Assembly: GCF_963668515.1 (NCBI RefSeq)
Contig: NZ_OY764864.1
Location: 868,001 to 932,000, forward strand
Source: an uncultured Ilyobacter sp.
Lineage (GTDB): Bacteria > Fusobacteriota > Fusobacteriia > Fusobacteriales > Fusobacteriaceae
Length of the DNA stretch: 64,000 bases
Direction: 5' to 3'
Shown: positions 26,170 to 35,476 of the stretch, piece by piece
How the letters are laid out: each line of letters begins with the position of its first letter
Numbering within the stretch: position 1 is the first letter of the stretch
Program-made: the position numbers and the translations under genes
Notes under the pieces: model-generated
Database searches by the model: none
The model's input: only the letters and a program-made list of their open reading frames with translations
Told to the model about the DNA's origin: nothing

Positions 26170-27522
26170 TTATTTTTTATAGAACAGCAGTCCGGAAAGG
26201 GTAGCTATTACAGATATAAGCATATATTTAGGGTTGCTTATGGCGGCGTAGACTCCGATAGATACTCCACCCAAAATTGCTAAGATGGGAACCACAGGGT
26301 ATAGGGGGACCATATAAGGTCTCTCTAATTCAGGTTCTCTTTTTCTAAGGATAATTACCCCTAAAAATACCATAGAGTAGAACAACCAGAATATTGCCAC
26401 AGGAATATCTCCAAATACATCAGGGTTTCCAGTAATAAACATAATTATCAAATAAGACAGAGAAAGTATAAACATGAGTCCAGCTGATCTCATGGGCTGG
26501 TTACTTTTTTCCTCTACCTTGGAGAAATAATCCTTTGCCGGGAAATGCCCCTCTATAGCCAAAGAGTAAGGAACTCTCGTAGAGATAAGAGAGAAACCAT
26601 TCAGTCCTCCGAAAGATGAGACCATTATTCCGAGGAATATAAGTTTAGCACCGTAATTTCCAAATAGATGCTGAGCTACTCCAAACATACCCTGATTTAC
26701 AAGTTCATCTGCAGAGAAAACTTTCAGAAGTCCGATGTTTAATCCTACATATATTATGGTAATAAATCCAAGACCGAATATAATAGATTTAGGGAGGTCT
26801 TTTGTTACATTTTTCAGGTCTCCTGAGATTGTTCCCACATAGATCCATCCGTCAAAGGCAAACATCACAGGTACCAAGGCCATACCTAGAAGAAGAAGGG
26901 GTGGTTTTGTAGAAACTGCCTCTGGAGAGGAATAAAAAATCCCAGCAGTATTGTTATTTGACATGAATCCGAATATGGTTATTGCCGCCAGAGGAATTAT
27001 TTTGGCTCCTGTTGCCAGGGTCTGTATTATTCCACCTGCTTTTTGTGTAAAAGTATTTACGGCAAAGACCAGTACTAGTGCTCCTGCTGATAAGGGAAGC
27101 ATATATTTAAGACCTGATTCTACTCCTAGGAACTGGGTGGTGAAAAATGCAAAGTAATAAGCTATGACGGCAATTATTGCAGGGCTGTATATTATAGCCT
27201 GGGCCCAGCCTACGAGAAATGCCACCTTATCTCCATAGACCCTTCTTATCCAGGCTATGATTCCACCTGTCTCGGGAACTGCCGCTCCTATCTCTGCCGC
27301 TGTGAGACCGGAGAGAATAGAGATAGTTCCTCCTAAGATCCATGCAGAAACTGCAATTTTTGGATTGAGCCCCGATGCCATAAGAACAGGTTTTGCCTTG
27401 AAAAATATCCCTATACCTATCACTACTCCTACTACCATTGAAAAAGCAACCGAAAAGCCATACCTTCCCTTTAATTTATCTTCCATATTATATTCTTGTA
27501 TGATGTTTATATAGCCAAACAC
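26170..27522 (-). CDS. APC family amino acid permease
   Basis: The 450-residue protein has twelve hydrophobic helices and the APC signatures: V-V-G-V-V-I-G-I-G-I-F-F in helix 1, A-A-E-I-G-A-A-V-P-E-T-G-G in helix 2, and F-A-F-D-G-W in helix 6. Such proteins move amino acids or related amines across the inner membrane by proton symport or exchange. Substrate cannot be told. AGGAGG lies 5 bp before GTG 27522; ATG 27486 has no site. It is monocistronic. Confidence 0.9.
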   Translation of the reverse strand: MFGYINIIQEYNMEDKLKGRYGFSVAFSMVVGVVIGIGIFFKAKPVLMASGLNPKIAVSAWILGGTISILSGLTAAEIGAAVPETGGIIAWIRRVYGDKVAFLVGWAQAIIYSPAIIAVIAYYFAFFTTQFLGVESGLKYMLPLSAGALVLVFAVNTFTQKAGGIIQTLATGAKIIPLAAITIFGFMSNNNTAGIFYSSPEAVSTKPPLLLLGMALVPVMFAFDGWIYVGTISGDLKNVTKDLPKSIIFGLGFITIIYVGLNIGLLKVFSADELVNQGMFGVAQHLFGNYGAKLIFLGIMVSSFGGLNGFSLISTRVPYSLAIEGHFPAKDYFSKVEEKSNQPMRSAGLMFILSLSYLIIMFITGNPDVFGDIPVAIFWLFYSMVFLGVIILRKREPELERPYMVPLYPVVPILAILGGVSIGVYAAISNPKYMLISVIATLSGLLFYKK

Positions 27523-27756
27523 CACACCCTCCTTTCTTTTTATAATTTGTTTTTATCTTGGTATATCCTTGTATTGACACTGTGAATTTTTTATTTTTTT
27601 TGTAATTCTGATTACTCAAAGGAGATTAATGCCACAGCTTAATTTTCAATATTAATTGATTGGGTTGGTCTTTTAACCATTATTTCACGTGGGGCTATAT
27701 GGAATTTAGCAATGTGGATATCCACAGTGTATTGCCTTAAATTAAGGAGGATCTCT

Positions 27757-28311
27757 ATGTACTATGTTGCTTCTATTATGGATAATCATGGTGTTATACA
27801 CCTAGAAGCATTAACCTTTGATAACAATCATGCGGGATTTTCTAAATTCGTAGACTCAATCTCTGAATTTCCCAAAGAAGAGCTACTAATTGGTTTAAAA
27901 TCTACAGTTCACTATGGAGAAGTCTTTACTCAGTTTGTCTTTAAAGTCGCAATTATAAATCCTTTACAAACGTCAACAATCAGAAAAGCTGGGATTAGAA
28001 AAACTAAAAACGATAAGATAGACTCTCTTATTATTTCAAAATCCTTGATTCTAAATGGCGGTACTCTTTTGGAAGAAAGAGATATTCTCACCTTTACTCT
28101 CAAGGGCTTAGTTAAAACTAAAAGAAATTTGATTTCACAGCGAACAAGAGCTAAGATCCAATTAGTAGCCTATATAGAGCAACTTTTTCCAGAGTTAGCC
28201 AGCTTTTTTAAAGGTAATCTACATATCAAAACAGTTCAGGAGCTGTTATTGCAGTATATAACGGTCAAAGAAATCTCAGACCTCGTTGATCCCCGTTTAT
28301 ATGTTATGTGA
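27757..28311 (+). pseudogene. IS110-family transposase, 3'-truncated
   Basis: About 184 residues match the N-terminal DEDD half of IS110-type transposases: a Y-Y-V-A-S-I-M-D-N-H-G start, T-V-H-Y-G-E in place of the usual T-G-H-Y, I-N-P-L-Q-T-S-T-I-R-K, and R-K-T-K-N-D-K-I-D-S. The C-terminal half with its catalytic Ser is missing, and the frame stops shortly after residue 180. GGAGG is conserved before the ATG at 27757. Such elements lack terminal inverted repeats, so the borders cannot be set. Confidence 0.78.
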
Positions 28312-28973
28312 TTAACCTGTGCATACAGAATTTTTTTAATTCATAAAAATTACGAAACTCGATATAGACCAAATTATAAAATTTAATTGAAAAATTATAT
28401 TATTATATATATTTTATTTAGATGTAGCAGCGCATATACATAGCTGTTGTTCGGTATAATATAATTTTGAGGAACTATATCTAATGAATTATTAGTATTT
28501 AAAGCAGCTAAAATAAGTTAAAGTGTTCGTATATCAACTTTATTATAATAGCACAAATTTTAAAATAATGAAATAAAAACAAGAGTAAAAATTATAACTC
28601 TTACAATAATTTTCATGACAAGAGTATAAATTTGCGAATAAAATGACCTGTTTCGGTAATTTTGACTTATTGAAATTTAAGTAGAAATTCTGAATTCTTC
28701 ATAGAGTTTCGCTGATTTTGTTTTAGATAAAATTCTTTCATAAATAGATAACTGATTCTACTTGTGCAAAAAATTAAAAATAAGCAATTCATAGGGTAAT
28801 ATTACGGTAACGACATAAAACACCTTAGGAGTTGCTTATCATATGAATATATTATCCCTTAATCACGATTTTTTCAACTTTTTTTCTAAATTAAACTGTG
28901 GATAATCTTAGACCAGAATCCAACATTTAGCAGACAAAGAGTAAAGTCTCTGAACCTAGGATAGGTTGGCACA
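28312..28973. other. AT-rich decayed region without a gene
   Basis: The 660 bp hold no credible gene. An inverted pair ATAAGCAATTC (28780-28790) / GAGTTGCTTAT (28829-28839) is followed by an ATG at 28843 that runs only 20 codons (M-N-I-L-S-L-N-H-D-F-F). This looks like the decayed start of another insertion-sequence gene, but I cannot name the family. Confidence 0.4.
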
Positions 28974-29420
28974 TCAATTCTCTTGATAAACTTTCTCATT
29001 GGTTAAAACTTCTATGTTTTTCCTAGGTTCTTTCAAAAGTTTAACTTTTAGAACTATATCTTTTTCTAATTTTTCCTCGAGATAAAGCCACTTCAGGTAT
29101 GCTCGGATTGTCCCAACCCTTATATTAGCAGTTGTCTTAGTTACCTTTTTTTCATTGATCTGATAGCTGATATAAGCTCTAAAAATTATAGGTGTTAGTT
29201 CGGTGGATTCTGGAATCTCCTCGCCTTGAATATATTCTTTAAAATACCTGAAATGTCTTCTGTAATCATATAAGCTTCTGTTTGCAAGGCCTTTAACTTC
29301 CTTCATAAAATAGAACTCGTCAAATGTCCTAAAAAAGTCCCCGATTGAAAAACCATGGGTACTAAGTTCGCATGGACCAAGTTTGCCACCATGTTTCAGT
29401 GTTAAAGCCTTTCCAGCCAT
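28974..29420 (-). pseudogene. Tyrosine recombinase (integrase), N-terminal part only
   Basis: About 148 residues match the SAM-like core-binding N-terminal domain of phage-type integrases: S-L-Y-D-Y-R-R-H-F-R-Y-F-K-E-Y-I, A-N-I-R-V-G-T-I-R-A-Y-L-K-W-L-Y and the linker E-P-R-K-N-I-E-V-L-T. The catalytic domain with the R-H-R-Y residues is entirely missing, so the protein is inactive. The start at 29420 has TAGGAGG 8 bp upstream. The gene begins about 110 bp from the 3' end of tRNA-Ser, as in elements that integrate at tRNA 3' ends. Confidence 0.75.
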
Positions 29421-29466
29421 ACTTTCCACCTCCTAAGTACGGCGGACTAAAGTTCGGACTAAAAAA

Positions 29467-29510
29467 TAAAAAAATGGGAAACAACTGATTCTCAGATCCA
29501 GTTACTTCCC
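29467..29510 (-). terminator. Terminator of the tRNA operon
   Basis: A 12-bp stem with two mismatches and an 11-nt loop, followed on the minus strand by two T-rich runs, lies 17 bp after the tRNA-Ser 3' end. Confidence 0.75.
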
Positions 29511-29526
29511 TAAAAATTTTATAAAA

Positions 29527-29614
29527 TGGCGATGGAGGAGAGATTTGAACTCTCGGGGCTGTTACGCCTTACACGCTTTCCAAGCGTGCCCCTTAACCAC
29601 TCGGACACTCCACC
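29527..29614 (-). tRNA. tRNA-Ser (GGA)
   Basis: The 88-nt minus-strand sequence folds into a class II tRNA: a 7-bp acceptor (GGTGGAG with CTCCATC), the D-loop A-G-T-G-G-T-T-A-A-G-G, an anticodon loop TTGGAAA giving GGA, a long variable arm, a GTTCAAATC T-loop, and an encoded CCA. It is 7 bp downstream of tRNA-Leu in the same transcript. Confidence 0.95.
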
Positions 29615-29621
29615 AATTGTA

Positions 29622-29707
29622 TGGTACCTGAGAAGGGACTTGAACCCTTAAGGACATACGTCCGGGGGATTTTGAGTCCCCTGCGTCTACCATTCCGCCA
29701 CTCAGGC
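29622..29707 (-). tRNA. tRNA-Leu (CAA)
   Basis: The 86-nt minus-strand sequence is a class II tRNA with acceptor GCCTGAG / CTCAGGT, an anticodon stem GGGGA / TCCCC with loop CTCAAAA (anticodon CAA), a long variable arm, GTTCAAGTC in the T-loop and encoded CCA. It reads UUG codons. Confidence 0.95.
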
Positions 29708-29722
29708 ATTTGTTACCTCAAT

Positions 29723-29751
29723 AATATAGACTATTTGAAAGTATTTGTCAA
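29723..29751 (-). promoter_or_regulatory. Promoter of the tRNA-Leu/tRNA-Ser operon
   Basis: On the minus strand a perfect TTGACA is followed after 17 bp by TATATT, 15 bp before the tRNA-Leu 5' end. Confidence 0.85.
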
Positions 29752-29835
29752 CGGTTTTTTTAATATAATCTTGGATAAGAACGCAAGATTACCCATTTTT
29801 GTTAAAATTTGATTTTTTACATAATAAACGATTTA

Positions 29836-29865
29836 AAAAGGTTAAGATTTTGTCTCAACCTTTTT
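29836..29865. terminator. Bidirectional hairpin beside the repeat element
   Basis: AAAAAGGTT and AACCTTTTT pair around a short loop. It lies 5 bp before the left end of the 508-bp repeat and follows no gene on either strand, so it is probably left over from a lost gene. Confidence 0.55.
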
Positions 29866-29870
29866 GTATT

Positions 29871-30378
29871 AATTAACCTAAGTTGCTACCTTTATTAAAT
29901 TAAAGTATTGAATTTCTCCGAAAACCTGTGTTACTTTCTTTGCTTGCCCAAAGAAAGTAACCAAAGAAAAGGCACCCAATTAAAATTAATGAGACTTGTA
30001 AAAATAAATTTTACAAGAACTAGAAAATATATTCGTTCCACTCATTATTTTCTAAGTCAAATCACTTCTGAACTAACTTTCTATTGAAATATAGTCGGTA
30101 AACCTCCTTATTTCAATGAAAGTGGATTTCACAAGATGATTTCTTAACGGCATTTTTTAAAGGGGAAAGCAGTCTGAAAATTAAAAGATTTTTATTTTCA
30201 CTCTGTGAAAGGCCCTCTTTTTCTCTGCGTCCTCTGTGGCCAAAGTCTTTTGTCCTTATTCGTGTTAATTTCCCTATCTTTTATTAGTGTCCATTCGTGA
30301 CAAAATCTTTTGATTCTGATATTCAGATAAATTCAGTAATTTAGGAGAATTTATTTCAAGTAGCAACTTGGGTTAATT
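29871..30378. mobile_element. 508-bp MITE-like element with 19-bp terminal inverted repeats
   Basis: The left end AATTAACCTAAGTTGCTAC (29871-29889) and the right end (30360-30378) are inverted copies with 18 of 19 matches. No protein is encoded inside. The interior holds a perfect 13-bp hairpin (29930-29942 with 29949-29961) and a right part (30201-30378) that is about three-quarters identical to 43403-43580. Non-autonomous transposition is inferred from the inverted ends; no transposase with matching ends is visible. It ends 26 bp before the broken sugar-acid kinase frame. Confidence 0.6.
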
Positions 30379-30404
30379 ATATAATTTAAGATACAAAAGA
30401 AGTT

Positions 30405-31797
30405 TTGAGTTCAATTTCGGCAGTGGATGAAGTGAAAGTCGAAAAACTTTATAGAGATGCTTTGGATTCATTGGATAAAAAAATTGTAGTTTTGGATGAT
30501 GATCCTACAGGGGTTCAGACTGTCCACGAAGTAGCAGTTATCACAGACTGGGAAAAAGAAACTCTTGTAAATGAATTTAATGAAGATAAGAAAATATTCT
30601 TCATACTTACAAACTCGAGAGGGTTTACTAGACTAAAGAGGTTCACAAAACAATTGCTGAAAACATTAAGCATGCATCAGAGATTACTGGAAAAGAATAT
30701 TTTGTAATAAGCAGAGGGGACTTTACCTTGAGAGGGCATTATCCTCTTGAAACTGAAGTTTTAAGAAAAACAATAGAAACTTTGTCTGGGAAAAAATTGA
30801 CGGAGAAATAATAATGCCATTTTTTAAAGAGGGTGGACTTCTTACGATCAATGATACTCACTATGTTGATAACGGCCAGGAATTAGTTCCTGCCGGAGAG
30901 ACTGAATTTGCAAAAGACAGAACATTCGGATATACAAAATCTAATATAGGTGAATGGGTAGAGGAAAAAACAAAGGCTGAATACTTAGCCAAAGATACAA
31001 TAGGAATTTCTCTTGAGAGTCTCAGAACTCTTGAAATAGATAGAATCGCCGATCAGCTTATAAATGTAAAAGACTTTAATAAAGTTGTTGTAAATGCTAT
31101 AGATTATGTAGATGTAAAAATATTCTGTGTAGCCCTGATAAAGGCTTTGAATTCAGGTAAGGATTTCATGTACAGAACAGCTGCAGCTTTTACAAAGATA
31201 GTCGGAGGAATTACCAATAAACCGATACTTCAAAGAGATGATTTGGTGAAAGAAGAGAATGGCAACGGGGGATTGATAATAGTAGGTTCTCATGTAAAGA
31301 AAACGACACAACAATTATACGAACTGATGAAAAATGATTCTGTTGAGTATATTGAATTTGACTGTCACCTTGTTCTGAAACCTGTGGAATTTAAGGCTGA
31401 ACTTGAAAGAGTCATAGAAAGATGTGATACTTCTATAGGGGCAGGGAAGACATGTTGTGTTTACACAAAGAGAGAAAGACTCGACCTGGGAGAAAACAAA
31501 AAAGAGGAAGAGTTAAAAATGTTTGTTGAAATTTCAGATGCAGTTACAAGTATTGTGGCGAGAATAAAGAATAAACCAAATTATGTTATAGCTAAGGGGG
31601 GAATAACATCAAGTGATGTGGGAACTAAGGGATTGAATGTCAAAAAAGCTATGGTTGCAGGACAGATCAAACCTGGAATACCTGTTTGGACTATAGGGGA
31701 TGAAAGCAGATTTCCTGGTACTCCATATGTTATATTCCCTGGTAATGTCGGGTCAGTAACTACTTTCAGGGAAGCGGTAGAAGTTTTAGAAGGTTAG
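30405..31797 (+). pseudogene. Four-carbon acid sugar kinase (DUF1537 family), two frameshifts
   Basis: Three frames together give one protein of about 460 residues, the family's normal length. The first (from TTG 30405) includes V-L-D-D-D-P-T-G-V-Q-T and T-N-S-R-G-F-T. The second (about 30635-30790) includes G-K-E-Y-F-V-I-S-R-G-D-F-T-L-R-G-H-Y-P. The third (from about 30790 to 31797) has the C-terminal nucleotide-binding domain with A-K-G-G-I-T-S-S-D and G-N-V-G. The shifts lie near 30632 and near a six-A run at 30791-30796. The usual R-G-D-S-T-L-R-G-H has Phe for Ser. Working relatives phosphorylate threonate or erythronate-type acids next to an aldolase and a PdxA2 dehydrogenase; none is here. 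Confidence 0.82.
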
Positions 31798-31843
31798 AAT
31801 TCAAAATACGACTTCATGGAATATTCTATAAACCTTAATAAAT

Positions 31844-31888
31844 AAAAGCTATTGATGTAGAAATGTAATCTACAACAATAGCTTTTTT
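31844..31888. terminator. Bidirectional terminator
   Basis: An 11-bp AAAAGCTATTG stem, with additional inner pairing TAGA / TCTA, is flanked by A and T runs between the converging kinase pseudogene and the penicillin-binding protein gene. Confidence 0.85.
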
Positions 31889-31933
31889 ATTTGATACTTC
31901 CTAATGTTATCTGATTATCTTACTTCAATTTTT

Positions 31934-34063
31934 TTAGAAAAAATGTCTGAAAAAAAGCCGGGACTTTTTTTTCTTACTTTTCTCTCCATCTTCTTTATTC
32001 TCAGCTTCCCCCGGTTCATCATTATTCCCAAACATATTTTTGATTCCCCAGTAAATATTATCAGTAAATCCGTCAGGAACTTGTCCCTTCTTGAAAAGAG
32101 CAGTTCTCTTATACTCACTTGATGGCGACCCTAATTCCCCATTTCTCAGGTCAATAGTCCTAGATACAAGAGTTTTGTTTTTTAGATTTTCTTTTATGAA
32201 CTCAAAGTCTCCAGGTGTGTATACTCCTCTGTTGATCATAGCCTGATAATACTCCCCCCACAGAGGTGCGGCTATAGATCCTCCGCTTGCATAAGACGGC
32301 ATGGAAGTATTGTCATCATATCCTATATATACAGTGGTTGCGTATTCAGGGGTTACTCCTGCAAACCAGGCAGATTTATTATCATTTGTAGTTCCTGTCT
32401 TTCCACCCTGTTCTGCATATTTGCCGTTTACAGTCCTGACTCTTGCACGCCTTCCAGATCCATAACTTACAACATCTTTTAGCATATGAGTAATTAGTGA
32501 TATATTTTCACTGTCTAAAACTTGCTTTTTCACAACAGGCTGTTCATATAAGACATTCCCGTTTCTGTCTTCGATCTTTGTAATAAATATAGGCTGAACT
32601 GAATATCCTCCATTTGAAAAAGGTGCATAAGATGTTGCTAATTCCATAGGAGTTATACTCATAGTACCTAGAGCTATAGAAAGATCCTTGGGTATATCTA
32701 TAGAAACTCCTGTCTTTTTAAAATTACTTATTACATTTGATATACCAACTTCTTTTAAAAGCTTTACAGCTATTGTGTTTACAGAATTTTCCATGGCCTG
32801 GAGTATTGTCATCTCTCCATAATTTTTATTACCGTAGTTTTTCGGCTGCCAGTCTCCGTATTTTTCAGCCGAGTCATTCCTCAAGGCATTCATAGCTATT
32901 CCCTTTTCCAAGGCTGTATAGTATACAAAAGGCTTGAATGCAGATCCCGGCTGTCTCTTTGCCATAATTGCCCTGTTAAAATTTCCAGAACGGAAATTTT
33001 TCCCCCCTACAATACTTTTTACATAGCCAGTTTCAGTGTCTATTGTTACAAGTGCTCCCTGAAGTTTTGAATCATTTACAAAAGGTTTATAATTGTTAAA
33101 AGTCTCAAGAGCAATCTTCTGCATATCTGCATCAAGACCCGTATATACCTTTAAGCCCCCTTCATAGACTGTTTTTTCATCAAACATTTCAACCAGTTCG
33201 TCTTCCACTATGTCGGTAAATTCGGGAGATTTAAAATATCTTTTGCTTCTTTTGTCCAAGATTGCAGATACATATTTACTCTTTCCACTGTTTTTCAAAT
33301 CTTTTTCATAGACAAATTTATGATTCATTGCTCTTTCATACTCAGGTTCGGTTATGAACTCCTGCTTTAGCATCAGTTTCAGAACCAGTTGCCCTCTTTC
33401 TATGGCCTTATCCAAATTCTTTCTAGGATCATATTTAGCCGGTCTATTTGGAACACCTGCAAGAATAGCAACCTCAGCCAGGTTTATTCTAGATACATCT
33501 TTATCAAATATCGCCCTTGAAGCTTCTTTTATTCCATAAGACCCAGATCCAAAATATATCTCGTTTAGATACTTCTCGAGAATCTCATCTTTTTCGTATC
33601 TTTTTTCTATTTCTAGGGTTATCAAAGCTTCCTTCACTTTTCTGAGAAGGGTTTTTTCATTACTCAGAAATGCATTTTTTGCCAGCTGCTGGGTAATGGT
33701 ACTCCCTCCCTGGACAGCTCTTCCCCTTGATAAATTTACCAAAACTGCTTTCCCAAGTCTTCTCATGTCAAATCCGTGATGAGTATAAAACCTTTTATCC
33801 TCTATAGCAATGACAGCATTCTTCATATTTTCAGGAATCTCATCAATATGTATAGGCTCACCCCTACGTTTAGTTATAAGGTCCACCTGTTTTCCTTTGC
33901 TGTCATAGATTATAGTCGGCTCCGAATCCCTATAGGATTTTACCAGCTCCTCTATATCTGGAAGGCTTCTATAGGCCGAGAACAGTAAAATTAGTCCCAA
34001 AGCGAAAGCCACTGCTGCACCGGCTCCGGCAAATAAAAATAAGTACTTTAATATTTTTTTCAT
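31934..34063 (-). CDS. Penicillin-binding protein 1A (bifunctional)
   Basis: The 709-residue class A PBP has a cytoplasmic stub, one membrane helix (residues 8-30), a GT51 glycosyltransferase domain (about 50-230; E-D-K-R-F-Y with Glu88, G-G-S-T-I-T-Q-Q at 119-126) and a transpeptidase domain (about 330-640; S-A-F-K at 374-377, S-V-N at 427-429, K-T-G-T-T at 555-559). It polymerises and crosslinks peptidoglycan on the outer face of the inner membrane. The C-terminus ends in a charged Lys/Glu-rich tail, which is less common. It is the only gene in its unit and diverges from the LacI gene. Confidence 0.95.
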   Translation of the reverse strand: MKKILKYLFLFAGAGAAVAFALGLILLFSAYRSLPDIEELVKSYRDSEPTIIYDSKGKQVDLITKRRGEPIHIDEIPENMKNAVIAIEDKRFYTHHGFDMRRLGKAVLVNLSRGRAVQGGSTITQQLAKNAFLSNEKTLLRKVKEALITLEIEKRYEKDEILEKYLNEIYFGSGSYGIKEASRAIFDKDVSRINLAEVAILAGVPNRPAKYDPRKNLDKAIERGQLVLKLMLKQEFITEPEYERAMNHKFVYEKDLKNSGKSKYVSAILDKRSKRYFKSPEFTDIVEDELVEMFDEKTVYEGGLKVYTGLDADMQKIALETFNNYKPFVNDSKLQGALVTIDTETGYVKSIVGGKNFRSGNFNRAIMAKRQPGSAFKPFVYYTALEKGIAMNALRNDSAEKYGDWQPKNYGNKNYGEMTILQAMENSVNTIAVKLLKEVGISNVISNFKKTGVSIDIPKDLSIALGTMSITPMELATSYAPFSNGGYSVQPIFITKIEDRNGNVLYEQPVVKKQVLDSENISLITHMLKDVVSYGSGRRARVRTVNGKYAEQGGKTGTTNDNKSAWFAGVTPEYATTVYIGYDDNTSMPSYASGGSIAAPLWGEYYQAMINRGVYTPGDFEFIKENLKNKTLVSRTIDLRNGELGSPSSEYKRTALFKKGQVPDGFTDNIYWGIKNMFGNNDEPGEAENKEDGEKSKKKKSRLFFRHFF

Positions 34064-34279
34064 AATAGTTTACACCTCTTAGTTTTTTAAGTCTGTAGTT
34101 CTTTTCTTTTACTTGTTTTTATCGTGCCATATTATTTCATATTTATGTGATGTTATTATGAAGCTTATTTGATATAAGAGATTAATTATTTAGATTCCTA
34201 TCTCTGTAATAAGCTTATTCTTTATGAGAAAGCTAACTTGATCAAGGTTTTTCTTTTGAAAAATATACTGGTAAAAAGA

Positions 34280-34386
34280 TTGACTAAATACAATATTTAG
34301 TTTATATTATTCTCAAATAAAATTATTTTTTATTTTTGGCATATCTTATGCCATTTTATTTAACTCTCTTATGTAAAAGTTTACAC
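34280..34386 (+). promoter_or_regulatory. lacI-type regulator promoter with three candidate operators
   Basis: TTGACT (34280) and TATATT (34303) are 17 bp apart, and the spacer itself carries a perfect inverted repeat ACTAAATA-CAA-TATTTAGT (34283-34301). Downstream are GGCATA-TCT-TATGCC (34339-34353) and TGTAAA-AG-TTTACA (34373-34386). The last has the length and symmetry of LacI-family operators. Together they suggest autoregulation by the gene that follows. The remaining spacer back to 34064 shows nothing else definite. Confidence 0.6.
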
Positions 34387-34428
34387 AAGAGTATGAAAGT
34401 AATTACAGAATAAAGAAAGGTGTTAGTT

Positions 34429-35436
34429 ATGCACAACATAAAAGAAGTTGCTAAACTGGCAAAAACTTCAACTGCCACAGTATCTAGGGTAATAAACCGA
34501 TCTGGATATGTCAGTGATGAAATGAAGGCCAGAGTTCTAAGGGCAATCAAAGAACTTGACTATAAACCCCTGCAAAGAAATGGGGAAAACAGGAAAACAC
34601 GAACGATAGCCTTGGTGGTTCCTGATATCGAAAACCCATTTTTCGCCAAATTAACCAAAGAAATAAGCAAGATCGCCAATACCTTAGACTATAATATTCT
34701 GCTTATAAATTTGAGCGGACTAAAAAATGACGGAGGGTATTTCCTGCTAAATCTCATTAGCACAGGTATCGATGGAATTATTTACACCTCATCCTATCGT
34801 TTGGAAGATGTCATAAATAAAGCAAAGGAAATTAAAATTCCCATTGTGGTTTTAGATCGGGAGCTGAAAAATATCCAAGTGGATTCAGTATCGATAAATA
34901 ATGAAAACGCAGCGTATTTGGCCACAGAATATCTGATTAAGTTAGGTCATAAAAGAATAGCTTTTATCGGCGGTACAGAAAATATGGAGATTTCCATCAA
35001 CCGTCACAGAGGTTATAAAATGGCACTGGAAAAAAACCAGCTCACATACGATACAACCATCGTAGAGCACGGTGACTTTAGTTTGGAGTCTGGCTATAAA
35101 TCCATAAAAAAACTGATGAATTTATCAAAGGATATTACAGGGATTGTAGCTGGAAATGACTTAATGGCAATAGGAGCCATCAATTATCTGAATTTTAAAG
35201 GTTATAAGATACCTGAAGATATTTCAATTGTAGGTTTTGATGATATAGAGTTGGCCTCATCTATAACTCCTAAACTGACTACAATAGCTTATCCTCTGAT
35301 TAAAATGAGTAAACTTGCCATTGAAGCGGTCATCCAAAGTATCTCAGGTACAGAAAGAGATTATATGAGCAGCTGTCTTTTTGCAAAACTCATTGAGCGT
35401 GAGTCTGCAGATTTTGTAGATAAAAAGAAGATCTAA
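34429..35436 (+). CDS. LacI family transcriptional regulator
   Basis: The 335-residue protein has the LacI helix-turn-helix at residues 1-48 (N-I-K-E-V-A-K-L-A-K-T-S-T-A-T-V-S-R-V-I-N), a hinge helix, and a periplasmic-binding-protein-like ligand domain to the end (V-V-P-D-I-E-N-P-F-F-A-K, I-A-F-I-G-G, S-I-V-G-F-D-D-I-E). I start at 34429, where AAAGG lies upstream. It is first in a seven-gene operon with an ABC importer and two deaminases, so its ligand may be a purine, nucleoside or related metabolite; that is inference. Confidence 0.93.
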   Translation: MHNIKEVAKLAKTSTATVSRVINRSGYVSDEMKARVLRAIKELDYKPLQRNGENRKTRTIALVVPDIENPFFAKLTKEISKIANTLDYNILLINLSGLKNDGGYFLLNLISTGIDGIIYTSSYRLEDVINKAKEIKIPIVVLDRELKNIQVDSVSINNENAAYLATEYLIKLGHKRIAFIGGTENMEISINRHRGYKMALEKNQLTYDTTIVEHGDFSLESGYKSIKKLMNLSKDITGIVAGNDLMAIGAINYLNFKGYKIPEDISIVGFDDIELASSITPKLTTIAYPLIKMSKLAIEAVIQSISGTERDYMSSCLFAKLIERESADFVDKKKI

Positions 35437-35476
35437 AATATTATATTAAATTTTTAAACCGAAAAAGGAGGTTTTT

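Noticed and set aside
27631..27654. Very short frame M-P-Q-L-N-F-Q-Y before the IS110 fragment
   Set aside because: It ends after eight codons, has no recognisable relation, and is probably chance.
30814..31797. The longer downstream frame of the kinase as an independent gene
   Set aside because: It begins in the middle of the family fold with no ribosome site, and the preceding frames supply the missing N-terminal half.
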